A stretch of DNA of 64,000 nucleotides from Croceibacterium_A sp035555595 (GTDB taxonomy: Bacteria > Pseudomonadota > Alphaproteobacteria > Sphingomonadales > Sphingomonadaceae): NCBI GenBank assembly GCA_035555595.1, contig DATMGK010000085.1, positions 8,039 to 72,038 on the forward strand, given 5' to 3'. Made by a program: the position numbers and the translations under genes. The notes below the pieces were generated by a model. The model was not told where the DNA came from. It made no database searches and saw only the letters and a list, made by a program, of their open reading frames with translations. This document shows, piece by piece, positions 16,792 to 26,095 of this stretch. Each line of letters opens with the position of its first letter. Position 1 is the stretch's first letter.

Positions 16792-17994
16792 TCACACGGC
16801 TGAAAGCGCCGCCACGCCCGGCAGTTCCTTGCCTTCCATCCATTCGAGGAAGGCACCGCCTGCCGTTGAAATGTAGGTGAAATCGCTCGCCACCCCTGCA
16901 TGGTTCAGCGCCGCCACGGTGTCTCCACCCCCGGCGACGGATACGAGCGATCCTTCGCGGGTCAGAGCTGCGGTTGTCTTCGCCAACGCAACCGTGGCCG
17001 CGTCGAAAGGCGGGGTCTCGAAGGCACCCAGCGGACCGTTCCACACCAGCGTGCGGCAGGTCTTCAGCACATCACCAAGCGCCTCAACCGCCTGCGGGCC
17101 GATATCGAGAATCATCTCGTCAGCGGCGACCTCGTGCACGTTACACGTCCGCATGCTGGGCGGATTGGCGGCAAACTCCTTCGCCACCACGACGTCATAC
17201 GGCAGATGCACGGTGCAGCCCGCAGCGTCGGCAGCATCCATGATCGCTTCCGCCTTCGCCGCCAGATCGTGTTCGCACAGCGACTTGCCGACATCGACGC
17301 CGCGAGCGGCAAGGAAGGTATTGGCCATGCCGCCGCCGATGATCAGATGGCTGACCCGGGCGACGAGATGTTCGAGCACCGCCAGCTTGGTCGAAACCTT
17401 GGCCCCGCCGACAACCGCCGCAACAGGGGTCTGCGGATTGCCAAGCGCCTTGTCCAACGCATCCAGTTCCGCCTGCATGGAGCGCCCGGCGTAAGCGGGC
17501 AGGAGATGCGCCAGACCCTCTGTGGTGGCGTGCGCGCGGTGAGAGGCGGAAAACGCGTCATTGACGTAGAAGTCGCCGTTCGCTGCAATGCCCTGCGCGA
17601 AAGCGGGATCATTCTTTTCCTCGCCCGGCCAGAAACGGGTATTCTCCAGCAGACCGATATCGCCGGGGCGCAGGATGCCGACGGCCTGTTCGACCACGGG
17701 CCCCTGCACTTCGGGGATGAACATGACCTCGCGGCCCAGCACGTCTTCCACCGCGCCCTGAATCAGGCTGAGCGACTGGGTAGAGCTACGCTCCCCCTTC
17801 GGGCGGCCGAAGTGGGCGAGGAGCAGGACTTTCGCGCCTGCGTCGGCCAGTTCGAGAATGGTCGGAGCGACAGCGCGGGCGCGCGTAAGATCGGTAACCC
17901 GCCCATCGGCCATCGGCAGATTGAGATCGACACGCACGAGCGCGACTTTCCCGCGCACATCACCCAGTGAATCAAGGGTGCGGAAATTCGCCAT
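16792..17994 (-). CDS. pgk: Phosphoglycerate kinase
   Basis: Pgk transfers the acyl phosphate of 1,3-bisphosphoglycerate to ADP. The 400-residue length is standard. Visible motifs are VALVRVDLNLPMADGRV, LLAHFGRPKG, NDAFSASHRAH, VVGGAKVSTKLAVLEHL and the C-terminal SVAGGGDTVAAL. A final FTYISTAGGAFLEWMEGKELPGV is intact. It is separated from the upstream gap gene by 143 bp containing a strong hairpin, so the two may be produced at different levels from one transcript. Confidence 0.96.
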   Translation of the reverse strand: MANFRTLDSLGDVRGKVALVRVDLNLPMADGRVTDLTRARAVAPTILELADAGAKVLLLAHFGRPKGERSSTQSLSLIQGAVEDVLGREVMFIPEVQGPVVEQAVGILRPGDIGLLENTRFWPGEEKNDPAFAQGIAANGDFYVNDAFSASHRAHATTEGLAHLLPAYAGRSMQAELDALDKALGNPQTPVAAVVGGAKVSTKLAVLEHLVARVSHLIIGGGMANTFLAARGVDVGKSLCEHDLAAKAEAIMDAADAAGCTVHLPYDVVVAKEFAANPPSMRTCNVHEVAADEMILDIGPQAVEALGDVLKTCRTLVWNGPLGAFETPPFDAATVALAKTTAALTREGSLVSVAGGGDTVAALNHAGVASDFTYISTAGGAFLEWMEGKELPGVAALSAV

Positions 17995-18094
17995 TTAGCC
18001 TTTGCTCCATTCTGGCCGGTCCCAAGGAGGCTGAACCGACCCCCTTCCCGACATCACCACGCGGCGGAAAGGTCAGCCGATGCTGCGGGATCAC

Positions 18095-18129
18095 CGGGCC
18101 GGGCCCCGCCGATGCGAAGGCCCGGCCCG
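18095..18129 (-). terminator. 11 bp perfect hairpin between gap and pgk
   Basis: CGGGCCGGGCC (18095-18105) and its exact complement (18119-18129) flank a 13 nt loop. On the minus strand the hairpin begins 8 nt after the gap stop codon. There is no T tract, so it may act as an mRNA-stabilising or attenuating structure in the tkt-gap-pgk-fda transcript rather than a full terminator. Confidence 0.55.
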
Positions 18130-18137
18130 CTAAATCC

Positions 18138-19145
18138 TCAGAGGAACTTCGTCATCACGCCCGCAGTGTCGATCATGCGGTTCGAGAAGCCCCATTCGTT
18201 ATCATACCACGAAACCACGCGGGCCAGCTTCCCTTCCAGCACCGCCGTTTCAAGGCTGTCCACCGTGGAGCTGGCGGGCTGATGGTTGAAGTCCGTGCTG
18301 ACAAGCGGCTGGTCGGTATAGTCCAGCACGCCCTTCATCGCGCCTTCGGCAGCAGCCTTCAGCGCAGCGTTCAGTTCTTCCGCCGTCGTATCGCGCGACG
18401 GGGTGAACACCAGATCGATCAGGCTGACGTTCGGAGTGGGAACGCGAACCGACGATCCATCGAGCTTGCCTTTCAGTTCCGGCAGAACCAGACCGACCGC
18501 ACGCGCCGCGCCGGTGGTCGTCGGGATCATGTTCAGCGCACCAGCGCGCGCACGGCGCATGTCGGAGTGCATCTGATCCAGAATGCGCTGGTCATTGGTG
18601 TAGCTGTGGACCGTGGTCATGAAACCACGTTCGATGCCAACCAGTTCGTGCAGCACCTTGGCCACCGGGGCCAGGCAGTTGGTGGTGCAGCTGGCGTTGG
18701 AAACGATCACGTCATCGGCGGTCAGTGTGTCCTGATTGACGCCGAAAACCACAGTCTTCGAAACGCCCGTGGCGGGCGCGGAGATCAGCACGCGCTTCGC
18801 GCCGGCAGCCAGATGCGGACGGCTGGCTTCGTCGGACTGGAAGAATCCTGTGCATTCGAGCACGAGATCGACGCCCAGTTCCTTGTGCGGCAGCTTGCCC
18901 GGATCGCGTTCCTTGGTGACGGCAATGTCGCGGCCATTCACCTGAATGCTGTCACCATCAGAGGTGACCGTGCCGGGGAAACGGCCGTGGGTGGAATCGA
19001 AGGCAAACAGCAGAGCATTGGCCTTGGGGTCGGCCAGATCGTTGATGGCGACCAGCTCAAGATCGTGATCGGTACGCTCCAGAATGGCCCGTGCGACGAG
19101 CCGCCCGATGCGTCCGAAACCGTTGATCGCAACTTTCGTCGCCAT
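18138..19145 (-). CDS. gap: Type I glyceraldehyde-3-phosphate dehydrogenase
   Basis: The enzyme oxidises glyceraldehyde-3-phosphate to 1,3-bisphosphoglycerate. The 335-residue protein has the Rossmann start VAINGFGRIGRLVARAI, the catalytic SNASCTTNCLAP with the nucleophilic Cys, and the C-terminal VSWYDNEWGFSNRM. The dinucleotide loop after beta-2 reads INDLADPKANALL, and the residue preference for NAD or NADP cannot be decided safely. It starts 14 bp downstream of tkt and belongs to the same transcription unit. Confidence 0.96.
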   Translation of the reverse strand: MATKVAINGFGRIGRLVARAILERTDHDLELVAINDLADPKANALLFAFDSTHGRFPGTVTSDGDSIQVNGRDIAVTKERDPGKLPHKELGVDLVLECTGFFQSDEASRPHLAAGAKRVLISAPATGVSKTVVFGVNQDTLTADDVIVSNASCTTNCLAPVAKVLHELVGIERGFMTTVHSYTNDQRILDQMHSDMRRARAGALNMIPTTTGAARAVGLVLPELKGKLDGSSVRVPTPNVSLIDLVFTPSRDTTAEELNAALKAAAEGAMKGVLDYTDQPLVSTDFNHQPASSTVDSLETAVLEGKLARVVSWYDNEWGFSNRMIDTAGVMTKFL

Positions 19146-19159
19146 GAGAAGAGCTCCTG

Positions 19160-21139
19160 CTATTTGCCTAGTTTGGTTAGAATTTGTGGAACAATCGCCT
19201 CGGCCGTGAAGCCAAAGTGCTTGAACAATACCTCAGCCGGAGCCGAAGCGCCGAAACGGTCGAGACCGATAGTGAGGCCATCCTGCCCGACGAAACGTTC
19301 CCAGCCGAGGGTAACGCCCGCTTCTATCGATACCCTTACCGTATCGCGAGGAAGCAGTTCTTCGCGATAGGCCGCATCCTGCTTTTCGAACAGTTCGACG
19401 CAGGGCATGGAAACGACGTCCGCGCCAATGCCCTGAGCCTCAAGCTGATCGGCGCAGGCCAGAGCCACCGCCACTTCGGAACCCGTCGCCACCAGCACGA
19501 CCTGCCGGGCAGCCGTGGCGGCGCGGAGCCGGTATCCGCCGCGCGCACTGCGGTTCTCGCCCGCATCGGTACGAACGGGCGGAAGGTTCTGACGCGAAAG
19601 CGCAAGAGCCGAAGGCGTTTCCGGAGTGGCAAGCGCCAGCGCCCAGCATTCCGCCGTCTCGATAGCGTCGGCGGGGCGATACACGTTCAGGTTCGGGATC
19701 AGCCGCAGGCTCATCACCTGTTCGATCGGCTGGTGCGTGGGGCCGTCTTCACCCAGGCCGATGGAATCGTGGGTCAGGACATAGACCACGCCAACCTTCT
19801 GCAAGGCGGAAAGGCGGATCGCATTGCGCGCATAATCGCTGAAGATCAGGAACGTGCCGCCATAAGGCACCACGCCGCCATGCAACGCCATGCCATTCAT
19901 GGCCGCCGCCATGCCGAATTCGCGAATGCCGTAATAGAGGTAACGGCCCGAATAATCGTCTTTAGTCAGCGGCTTGGTGGCCGGAGTTTTGGTATTGTTC
20001 GAACCCGTGAGATCGGCCGAACCGCCAATGAGCTGAGGCAGAACCTCCGTCAGCGGCGTCAACGCCATTTCCGAAGCCTTGCGCGAAGCGACCTTGGGCG
20101 GATCCTTCGCCAGCGCGGCGAAATGATCGGCCAGCGCCGGGGCAGCCAGCTTCGACACGTCAGCGAACTGCGCTTCGAATGCCGCCTTGTCCGCACTGTT
20201 GGCCAGTCGATCGGCCCAGGCCGCATGCGCTTCCTTGCCCGGTTCGCCCAGAGCGCGCCAGTCAGCCAGAATGTCATCGGGCACGACGAACGGTTCAGCG
20301 GTCCAGCCAAGATATTCGCGCGCGGCAGCAATCTCTTCCGCGCCGAGCGGGTTGCCGTGGACGGCGGAAGTGCCCTGCTTGTTAGGCGCACCCTTGCCGA
20401 TCACGGTACGGCAGGCGACGAGCGACGGGCGCGGATCGGCCTTGGCCTCCGCAAGCGCGCGGCGCACATCGGCGGGATCATGGCCATCGCATTCAACGGT
20501 ATGCCAGCCGGTGGCGCGATAGCGCGCGGGGATGTCTTCGCTGGTGGAAAGATCGGTCGCCCCATCGATCGTCACGCGGTTATCGTCCCACAGCACGATC
20601 AGATGGCCGAGCTGGAGATGACCGGCCAGGCCGATAGCCTCGTGGTTGATGCCTTCCATCAGGCAGCCGTCGCCGGCGATCACCCAGGTATGGTGATCGA
20701 CCAGATCGTCACCGAAACGGGCGTTCAGATGCCGTTCCGCAATCGCCATGCCCACCGCCATGGCCAGACCCTGCCCCAGCGGACCGGTCGTCGCCTCCAC
20801 TCCGTCGAGCAGGAAGTTTTCCGGATGGCCGGCGCACGGGCTGCCGAGCTGGCGGAAATTGCGGATGTCTTCCATCGTCGGCCGCTCGTACCCGGTGAGG
20901 TGGAGCAGCGCGTAGATCAACATCGACCCATGACCGGCCGACAGCACGAAGCGATCGCGATCCGGCCAGTGTGGATCGGTAGGATCGAACTTCAGGAATT
21001 CCGACCACAGCACGGTTGCAGCGTCCGCCATGCCCATCGGCATGCCCGGATGTCCGATGTTGGCCGCCTGTACAGCGTCCATCGACAGTGCGCGAATGGC
21101 ATTCGCCATAGGCGCGAGACGGGCTGGATCGAGGCTCAT
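19160..21139 (-). CDS. tkt: Transketolase
   Basis: Transketolase moves two-carbon ketol units with thiamine diphosphate. From the ATG at 21139 the protein has 659 residues, the normal size; a longer frame upstream adds 33 residues absent from the family. Motifs include NIGHPGMPMGMAD, the TPP-binding GDGCLMEGINHEAIGLAGHLQLGHLIVLWDDN and, in the second domain, GGVVPYGGTFLIFSDYARNAIR and THDSIGLGEDGPTHQP. It heads the minus-strand carbon operon tkt-gap-pgk-fda and is divergent from the zapA group. Confidence 0.96.
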   Translation of the reverse strand: MSLDPARLAPMANAIRALSMDAVQAANIGHPGMPMGMADAATVLWSEFLKFDPTDPHWPDRDRFVLSAGHGSMLIYALLHLTGYERPTMEDIRNFRQLGSPCAGHPENFLLDGVEATTGPLGQGLAMAVGMAIAERHLNARFGDDLVDHHTWVIAGDGCLMEGINHEAIGLAGHLQLGHLIVLWDDNRVTIDGATDLSTSEDIPARYRATGWHTVECDGHDPADVRRALAEAKADPRPSLVACRTVIGKGAPNKQGTSAVHGNPLGAEEIAAAREYLGWTAEPFVVPDDILADWRALGEPGKEAHAAWADRLANSADKAAFEAQFADVSKLAAPALADHFAALAKDPPKVASRKASEMALTPLTEVLPQLIGGSADLTGSNNTKTPATKPLTKDDYSGRYLYYGIREFGMAAAMNGMALHGGVVPYGGTFLIFSDYARNAIRLSALQKVGVVYVLTHDSIGLGEDGPTHQPIEQVMSLRLIPNLNVYRPADAIETAECWALALATPETPSALALSRQNLPPVRTDAGENRSARGGYRLRAATAARQVVLVATGSEVAVALACADQLEAQGIGADVVSMPCVELFEKQDAAYREELLPRDTVRVSIEAGVTLGWERFVGQDGLTIGLDRFGASAPAEVLFKHFGFTAEAIVPQILTKLGK

Positions 21140-21331
21140 GCAAAAGGCTCCGGAATACGTGAACGGGGGCCGCGATTCGGCTGGGGGTTCCTTGGGAACC
21201 TCAACCCCTCCCGTCAAGCGCGCCACGGATTGACGCATCAGCGCGGCAGGCCATCGTGCCGTTTCGGTTTATTCACAGGTTAGGCCGCCAAGCTTTTGCC
21301 GGACAACGCTGTTTCCGATAAATGACCGCGC

Positions 21332-21523
21332 ATGGACGGGGAACGCATCTCGCGGGCGCTCGCCCGAATTGGGGCGGCGGCAGGCCGGATCGAAGCCGCT
21401 GCGCATGCGCCCGCGAGATCGCGCGCGGACACGGAACTGGAAGAGAAGTATTCGGCGCTGCGGGAAGAAGCAGGTGCCGCGCTGGCCGATCTGGACCGGC
21501 TTATCGGATCCCTTGAACCATGA
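21332..21523 (+). CDS. Small coiled-coil protein encoded before zapA
   Basis: This 63-residue protein is almost entirely helical, with heptad-like spacing through ISRALARIGAAAGRIEAAA and TELEEKYSALREEAGAALADLDRLIG. A similar short coiled-coil gene precedes zapA in many sphingomonads, and the stop overlaps the zapA start by 4 bp (ATGA), so translation is coupled. A role with ZapA in division is inferred from position only. Confidence 0.75.
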   Translation: MDGERISRALARIGAAAGRIEAAAHAPARSRADTELEEKYSALREEAGAALADLDRLIGSLEP

Positions 21524-21825
21524 GCAACGTGACGCTGACCATTGCCGGACGGCAGTATACCGTCGCGTGCGGCACCGGGGAGGAAGCTCATGTGGAGCGG
21601 CTGGGCCGGACGATCGACGACAAGCTTTCCACCATGCCAAACCTAGCCGGGCAGTCGGAAGCACAGACGCTGTTGTTCGCAGCCCTGTTTCTGGCGGACG
21701 AGGTTCACGAATTGCGCTCTGCCACCACGGCGCGGAATGAAGGCGGCGAAACCGCAGCCACGGCCGAAGCGCTGGAAACTATGGCAGACCGGCTGGAATC
21801 GCTGGCAGAACGGCTTGAGGCCTGA
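21520..21825 (+). CDS. zapA: Cell division protein ZapA
   Basis: ZapA binds FtsZ and promotes bundling of filaments at the septum. The 101-residue protein has the N-terminal beta domain (VTLTIAGRQYTVACGTGEEAHVERLGRTID) and a long C-terminal helix that forms the tetrameric coiled coil. It is followed by a 6S RNA-like segment and the fau gene, an order conserved from alpha- to gammaproteobacteria and a strong support for all three calls. Confidence 0.92.
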   Translation: MSNVTLTIAGRQYTVACGTGEEAHVERLGRTIDDKLSTMPNLAGQSEAQTLLFAALFLADEVHELRSATTARNEGGETAATAEALETMADRLESLAERLEA

Positions 21826-21849
21826 CGCTGCCGCGCCTACATAGGCTGC

Positions 21850-22019
21850 GGCGGGACTGCCCGGCACGAGCCGACAGAATATCCCTGAGGCTATAAGCAA
21901 TCCAATGGGAGCTGTCCCTGCCCGGATCGCGGGTTCGTCCTGAGGTTCGGTGCATACGGCGCCCACCTGACGTTGAGGCGTCAGAGGATTTCCCCGGCAA
22001 GACCCATGGTGGTTCCGCC
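21850..22019 (+). ncRNA. ssrS: 6S RNA (SsrS), approximate ends
   Basis: 6S RNA imitates an open promoter and binds sigma-70 RNA polymerase. The 290 bp between zapA and fau is noncoding. A closing stem can be drawn between GGCGGGAC (21850-21857) and GTTCCGCC (22012-22019), eight pairs with one G-U. Inside, TATCCCTGAGGC and the later CGTCCTGAGG resemble conserved 6S segments flanking the central bulge. The ends are estimated from the stem and the call rests mainly on the zapA-ssrS-fau context. Confidence 0.8.
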
Positions 22020-22114
22020 ACTCCACCCAATCATCGCCATCGGCAAGCTGCGCTTTAAGGAGCCGCAGCAACCAGCCCTCGACTTCGCAGTGCACGACGC
22101 GATAGGGCCGTCGT

Positions 22115-22696
22115 ATGGATATCATCGAACGCAAAAAGCAGCTTCGCGGCGAATTGCGCCGCAAGCGCAAGGATCACGCGGCCGCTCTTCCCAAAGAGGT
22201 CAGCGCGCTGGTGTTCAACCGTCCTCCGGCTCAATTGCTGGAACTTGTGCCGGAAGGTGCAACGGTGGGCCTTTATCGGTCAGACGAAGGCGAGGCGCCG
22301 TCGCGCAGTTATATCCGCTTCTTCTTCGAACGCGGGAACAGGATCGCCCTGCCCCGTGTGACCACGCTGGACAAGCCGATGGAATTCCGCGTTCACACTG
22401 ATCCGTGGGAAGAAAGCGATCTGGAAAGCGGCGTGTGGGGCCTGCGCCAGCCGGGACTGGCCGCGCCCGTGGTGATCCCGGACGTGTTGTTCATGCCGCT
22501 GGTCGGCTTCACCAGCCGCGGCGACCGGCTGGGCCAGGGCGGCGGCTATTACGATCGCTATCTGGCCGCGAACCCGCAGGTCAAGGCCATCGGCATGGCC
22601 TGGGATGTGCAGGAAGTGCCCGAACTGCCGATCGAGCCCCATGACATGTCGTTGTCTGCCATCGTCACCCCCACACGAGTGCTCGGCCCGTTCTGA
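22115..22696 (+). CDS. fau: 5-formyltetrahydrofolate cyclo-ligase
   Basis: The enzyme converts 5-formyl-THF to 5,10-methenyl-THF using ATP. The 193-residue protein has an N-terminal KKQLRGELRRKRK helix, RIALPRVTTLDKPMEFR and the substrate/nucleotide signature GDRLGQGGGYYDRYL followed by VQEVPELPIEPHDM. Its place after 6S RNA is the classic ssrS-fau (ygfA) arrangement. It overlaps the next gene by one base (TGATG). Confidence 0.93.
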   Translation: MDIIERKKQLRGELRRKRKDHAAALPKEVSALVFNRPPAQLLELVPEGATVGLYRSDEGEAPSRSYIRFFFERGNRIALPRVTTLDKPMEFRVHTDPWEESDLESGVWGLRQPGLAAPVVIPDVLFMPLVGFTSRGDRLGQGGGYYDRYLAANPQVKAIGMAWDVQEVPELPIEPHDMSLSAIVTPTRVLGPF

Positions 22697-22908
22697 TGCG
22701 GAGCAAGCCAACCCTGCGGATTCCGCTCGGTATTCTGGGCCTGCTGGCTGCGCTGGCCGTTTATACCCTTGCGGTCGTGTGGGCTTCCCAGTGGATAGAA
22801 CGGCTGCCGGTGCTGGCGCAGGCGCCAATATATCTGGTGTTGGGGGTCATATGGCTGCTCCCCCTGCGGCGTTACCTGATCTGGATGGAAACCGGCCGCT
22901 GGCGTTAA
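22696..22908 (+). CDS. DUF2842 membrane protein
   Basis: The 70-residue protein has two transmembrane helices (about residues 10-30 and 42-58) and ends with PLRRYLIWMETGRW, the conserved tail of DUF2842. The family is confined mostly to alphaproteobacteria and has no known function. It is translationally coupled to fau. Confidence 0.85.
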   Translation: MRSKPTLRIPLGILGLLAALAVYTLAVVWASQWIERLPVLAQAPIYLVLGVIWLLPLRRYLIWMETGRWR

Positions 22909-22924
22909 CGGCGCTGACCGATCA

Positions 22925-24046
22925 CTATCCCACCAGCAGTTCTACGATACGCGCGGCACTGTTCCCATCACCGAAAGCATTGTGAGCCTGAGCCATGCGG
23001 GCATAGGCTTCTTTGTCGGACAGAAGGCGGCTGGCTTCGGCTACGATACGGTCAGGATCGGTTCCCACCAGCATGGAAGTTCCGGCCGCGATACCTTCAG
23101 GCCGTTCCGTCGTCTCGCGCATGACCAGCACAGGTTTGCCCAGCGCGGGCGCTTCTTCCTGAACGCCGCCACTGTCCGTCAACACGAGATAGGAGATATC
23201 AAGCAGGCGCACGAAATGCGGGTAATCCAGCGGGTCTATCAACGCGACATTATCCAGCGCGGCCAGCCTGTCGTGCATCACCCCCTTCACTTGCGGGTTG
23301 AGATGGACCGGAAAGATCACCGCCAGATCAGGCCGTGCGGCCAGAAGTCTGATCGCCTGTGCGATACGCTCCATACCATCGCCGAGGTTTTCTCGCCGAT
23401 GGGTGGTGACGGCAACAATCTTCCGGCCCGTGAATCGCCGCTCCAGATTGGCCAGGCCTGAAGCAAGCTGAGGATCGCGGCTGATTCGGCCCGCAGCCCA
23501 ATGCAGTGCATCGATCACCGTGTTGCCCGTGACATGGACAGCCGCCGGATCGACCCCCTCTCCCCTCAATGCAGCCGCCGCGGTTTCCGTGGGCGCGCAG
23601 TGCAGAGTGGCAATCGCGGCAATCAGCTTGCGATTGCCTTCTTCCGGCCAGGGATGATGCAGATCGCCGCTCCGCAACCCGGCCTCGACATGGATGATTG
23701 GAATCTTGCGGTAATAGGCGGCCATCGCACCGCATATGGCCGTGATTGTGTCGCCCTGGACGATAATCTGGTCCGGCTGCTCCAAATCTATCACGCGGCC
23801 GATTCCGGTCACGAGGGCCGCGGTCAGTTGATCAAGTGACTGGCCTGCCCGCATAAGATTGAGGTCGTGATTCGGTGTGACACCGGAAATCGCCATAACC
23901 TGATCCAGCATCCCGCGATGCTGACCGCTGGCGCAGGTGCGAACGGTAAAGCGCGGATCGGACTGCAGCGCGTGAATCAGGGGAAAGAGCTTGATCGCCT
24001 CTGGCCGGGTGCCGAACACAACAAGGATCCGGCGCGGCGCGGGCAT
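22925..24046 (-). CDS. wecB: UDP-N-acetylglucosamine 2-epimerase (non-hydrolysing)
   Basis: WecB interconverts UDP-GlcNAc and UDP-ManNAc. The 373-residue GT-B-fold protein has VVFGTRPEAIKLFPLIHAL, IQGDT-type VQGDTITAICGAMAAYY, HVEAGLRSGDLHHPWPEEGNR and the uridine-binding VLTDSGGVQEEAPALGKPVLVMRETTERPEG. It stands about 7 kb from the polysaccharide locus and is distinct from the capG/fnlC paralogue there. The product could enter O-antigen or capsule synthesis. It is followed upstream by tRNA-Asp on the same strand. Confidence 0.92.
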   Translation of the reverse strand: MPAPRRILVVFGTRPEAIKLFPLIHALQSDPRFTVRTCASGQHRGMLDQVMAISGVTPNHDLNLMRAGQSLDQLTAALVTGIGRVIDLEQPDQIIVQGDTITAICGAMAAYYRKIPIIHVEAGLRSGDLHHPWPEEGNRKLIAAIATLHCAPTETAAAALRGEGVDPAAVHVTGNTVIDALHWAAGRISRDPQLASGLANLERRFTGRKIVAVTTHRRENLGDGMERIAQAIRLLAARPDLAVIFPVHLNPQVKGVMHDRLAALDNVALIDPLDYPHFVRLLDISYLVLTDSGGVQEEAPALGKPVLVMRETTERPEGIAAGTSMLVGTDPDRIVAEASRLLSDKEAYARMAQAHNAFGDGNSAARIVELLVG

Positions 24047-24135
24047 GGCAGGCCCATAGCGCGCATTGCCAGAGCCTCAAGCCAGCCCTGATAAAAAGGC
24101 CGGAAAATACTGAATTTTCTGAAAAATGTCCCAAG

Positions 24136-24212
<77 letters not shown>

Positions 24213-24386
24213 GTATTTGGGTGGTGCACCGCTTGGGAGCAGCGCCCCTAAGCCAGCCTCCGAGCGGTGTCAACAGTGCTGCCAACGATCATTCAACGCT
24301 AAAAAAATCGCCGCTCCGTTAACCATATTTTGCAGCCTCCTTCCTACCCCACATCCGCGCTGCATAACTGCACGGGGTTTCTATAA

Positions 24387-24776
24387 ATGCGCCGGATTAT
24401 CGTCCTTGCCGCTCTCGCCGCTGCGATGCCCGCGCGAGCTGAGCCGGTCGCTGTGGAAAGCATGGTCTACCGCGAGCACAATCAGCATGGAGCCATGCGG
24501 ATCGTGCCCGCAACCCGCCTCGCGGCCGGCGATCGTGTGGTGACGATTCTCACATGGAAGGCCCCGACTGCCGGTCGCTACACGGCGGTCAGCGCCGTCC
24601 CGGCACGCCTCTCCATCGAAAGCACCAGCCGTGAAGGGCTGGAAATATCCACCGATGGCGGCAGGAACTGGCAGGCGCTGACCGATGCTGACGCAGCGCC
24701 CGCAGGGATCACTCACCTGCGCTGGCCGATATCGGGCGGCGACGGGCGGTTGAGCTATCGCGCAGTAGTGCGCTAA
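24387..24776 (+). CDS. Small periplasmic protein, unknown function
   Basis: The 129-residue protein carries a signal peptide (IIVLAALAAAMPARA) and a mature domain of alternating strands, with FMVYREHNQHG-like and LEISTDGGRNWQAL segments; the latter is an Asp-box-like turn. No family is recognised. Its stop codon is interleaved with that of the convergent E2 gene in CTAA at 24773-24776. Confidence 0.72.
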   Translation: MRRIIVLAALAAAMPARAEPVAVESMVYREHNQHGAMRIVPATRLAAGDRVVTILTWKAPTAGRYTAVSAVPARLSIESTSREGLEISTDGGRNWQALTDADAAPAGITHLRWPISGGDGRLSYRAVVR

Positions 24777-26095
24777 TCCGCGAGCAACAGGACCGGCGTT
24801 TCGAGCAACCGCTTTATTTCCTGCACGAAGGCCGCGGCATCATAGCCATCCACAACGCGGTGATCGCAACTGATGGAAAGATTCATCAGCTTGCGTTTGG
24901 CGATCCGTTCACCGCCCATGCCGTCAGGCACGAACATTGGCCGTTCCACGATGCGGTTGGGCGCAAGGATAGCCACTTCCGGCTTATTGATGACCGGTGT
25001 GGAAGCGACCCCGCCTAGCGGGCCGAGTGAAGTAAGCGTGAAAGTGGAGCCGGAAAGTTCCTCCAGCTTTGCCGTCCCTCCCCGCGCGGCTTCCGACAGG
25101 CGTAGGATTTCCGCAGCGAGTTGCCACAGGTTCTTTGCCTGCGCATCGCGGATCACGGGAACCATAAGGCCGGCATCCGTCATCGTGGCCATACCCATGT
25201 GAATCGCGCCGTGGCGGGTTACGACGTTCGCTTCATCATCATAGCGTGCATTGAGCATGGGAAAGTCGGGGATAGCGCGGCATATGGCGACAATCAGAAG
25301 CGACAGCAGGGTCAGCTTCGGCTTATCACCGCGATGGTCGTTCAGATCGGCACGAAGCTGTTCCAGCGCGGTGACGTCGCATTCCTCAACATAGGTAAAA
25401 TGCGGGATGCTGCGTTTGGAGGCGGCCATGTTTTCCGCGATTCGGCGGCGCAGGCCGACAACCTTTATCGTCTCATCAAGTCCCCTCTGCCCTGCTGGGG
25501 CAAAGCCTTTCGCCCCGCCGTAAGAAAGGAATGCGTCGAGATCCGCGTGGCGGATGCGGCCATCCTGCGCCGGGCGAACATCTGCGAGGTTTATGCCCAG
25601 TTCCCTCGCGCGCTGGCGGACGGCCGGACTGGCCAGAACCTTGGTGGCCGAGCTGACGATGACCTCGCGTTCTGGCGCAGCGTGGTGCTCTGTTCGCTGC
25701 AGGGGACTTTCAGGGATTTCCCGCTTCTGTTCCTGCGGGGGAGAAGGCTGCGTTTCGGGAGGAACCGGGATTGAAGCTGCTGCCGGCTCTTTGGCCTCAC
25801 CCTCCTCCAACACACTCCCCTGAACGGGAGAAGGATCGTCCGGCCCTGCCTCACCTTCAGTTTCCAGCACGACCAGGGGAGTACCGATGGCGATCACGTC
25901 GCCCACTTCGCCAGCAACCTCGATTACCGTCCCTGCAACCGGGCTTTCCATTTCCACGGTGGCCTTGTCGGTCATCATGTCGGCGATCCGGCCGTCTTCC
26001 TCCACCCGGTCGCCGACTTTGACGTGCCAGGCGGCGATCTCGGCTTCTGCGATGCCTTCGCCGATATCGGGCAAGCGGAAGACAAAACGCCCCAT
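24773..26095 (-). CDS. bkdB: Branched-chain 2-oxoacid dehydrogenase E2 (dihydrolipoyl acyltransferase)
   Basis: E2 forms the core of the BCKDH complex and transfers acyl groups to CoA. The 440-residue protein has one lipoyl domain (1-78; the lipoylated Lys lies in MTDKATVEM), a Pro/Glu-rich linker, an E3-binding domain (about 155-190, SPAVRQRARELGINLADV) and the catalytic domain ending in SISCDHRVVDGYDAAAFV with the HxxxDG active site. It follows E1 beta with no intergenic base. Acetyl-specific E2 (PDH) is less likely because the E1 partners are of the branched-chain two-subunit type with the long E1 alpha. Confidence 0.9.
   Translation of the reverse strand: MGRFVFRLPDIGEGIAEAEIAAWHVKVGDRVEEDGRIADMMTDKATVEMESPVAGTVIEVAGEVGDVIAIGTPLVVLETEGEAGPDDPSPVQGSVLEEGEAKEPAAASIPVPPETQPSPPQEQKREIPESPLQRTEHHAAPEREVIVSSATKVLASPAVRQRARELGINLADVRPAQDGRIRHADLDAFLSYGGAKGFAPAGQRGLDETIKVVGLRRRIAENMAASKRSIPHFTYVEECDVTALEQLRADLNDHRGDKPKLTLLSLLIVAICRAIPDFPMLNARYDDEANVVTRHGAIHMGMATMTDAGLMVPVIRDAQAKNLWQLAAEILRLSEAARGGTAKLEELSGSTFTLTSLGPLGGVASTPVINKPEVAILAPNRIVERPMFVPDGMGGERIAKRKLMNLSISCDHRVVDGYDAAAFVQEIKRLLETPVLLLAD

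Noticed and set aside
17967..19370. A long plus-strand frame across gap
   Set aside because: It crosses the gap gene and the gap-pgk spacer antisense; no ribosome site or family motif.
19184..21283. A 699-codon open frame on the plus strand opposite transketolase
   Set aside because: It is the complement of tkt; its composition is rich in Arg, His and Gln without motifs, typical of antisense frames in high-GC DNA. The tkt frame has all family motifs.
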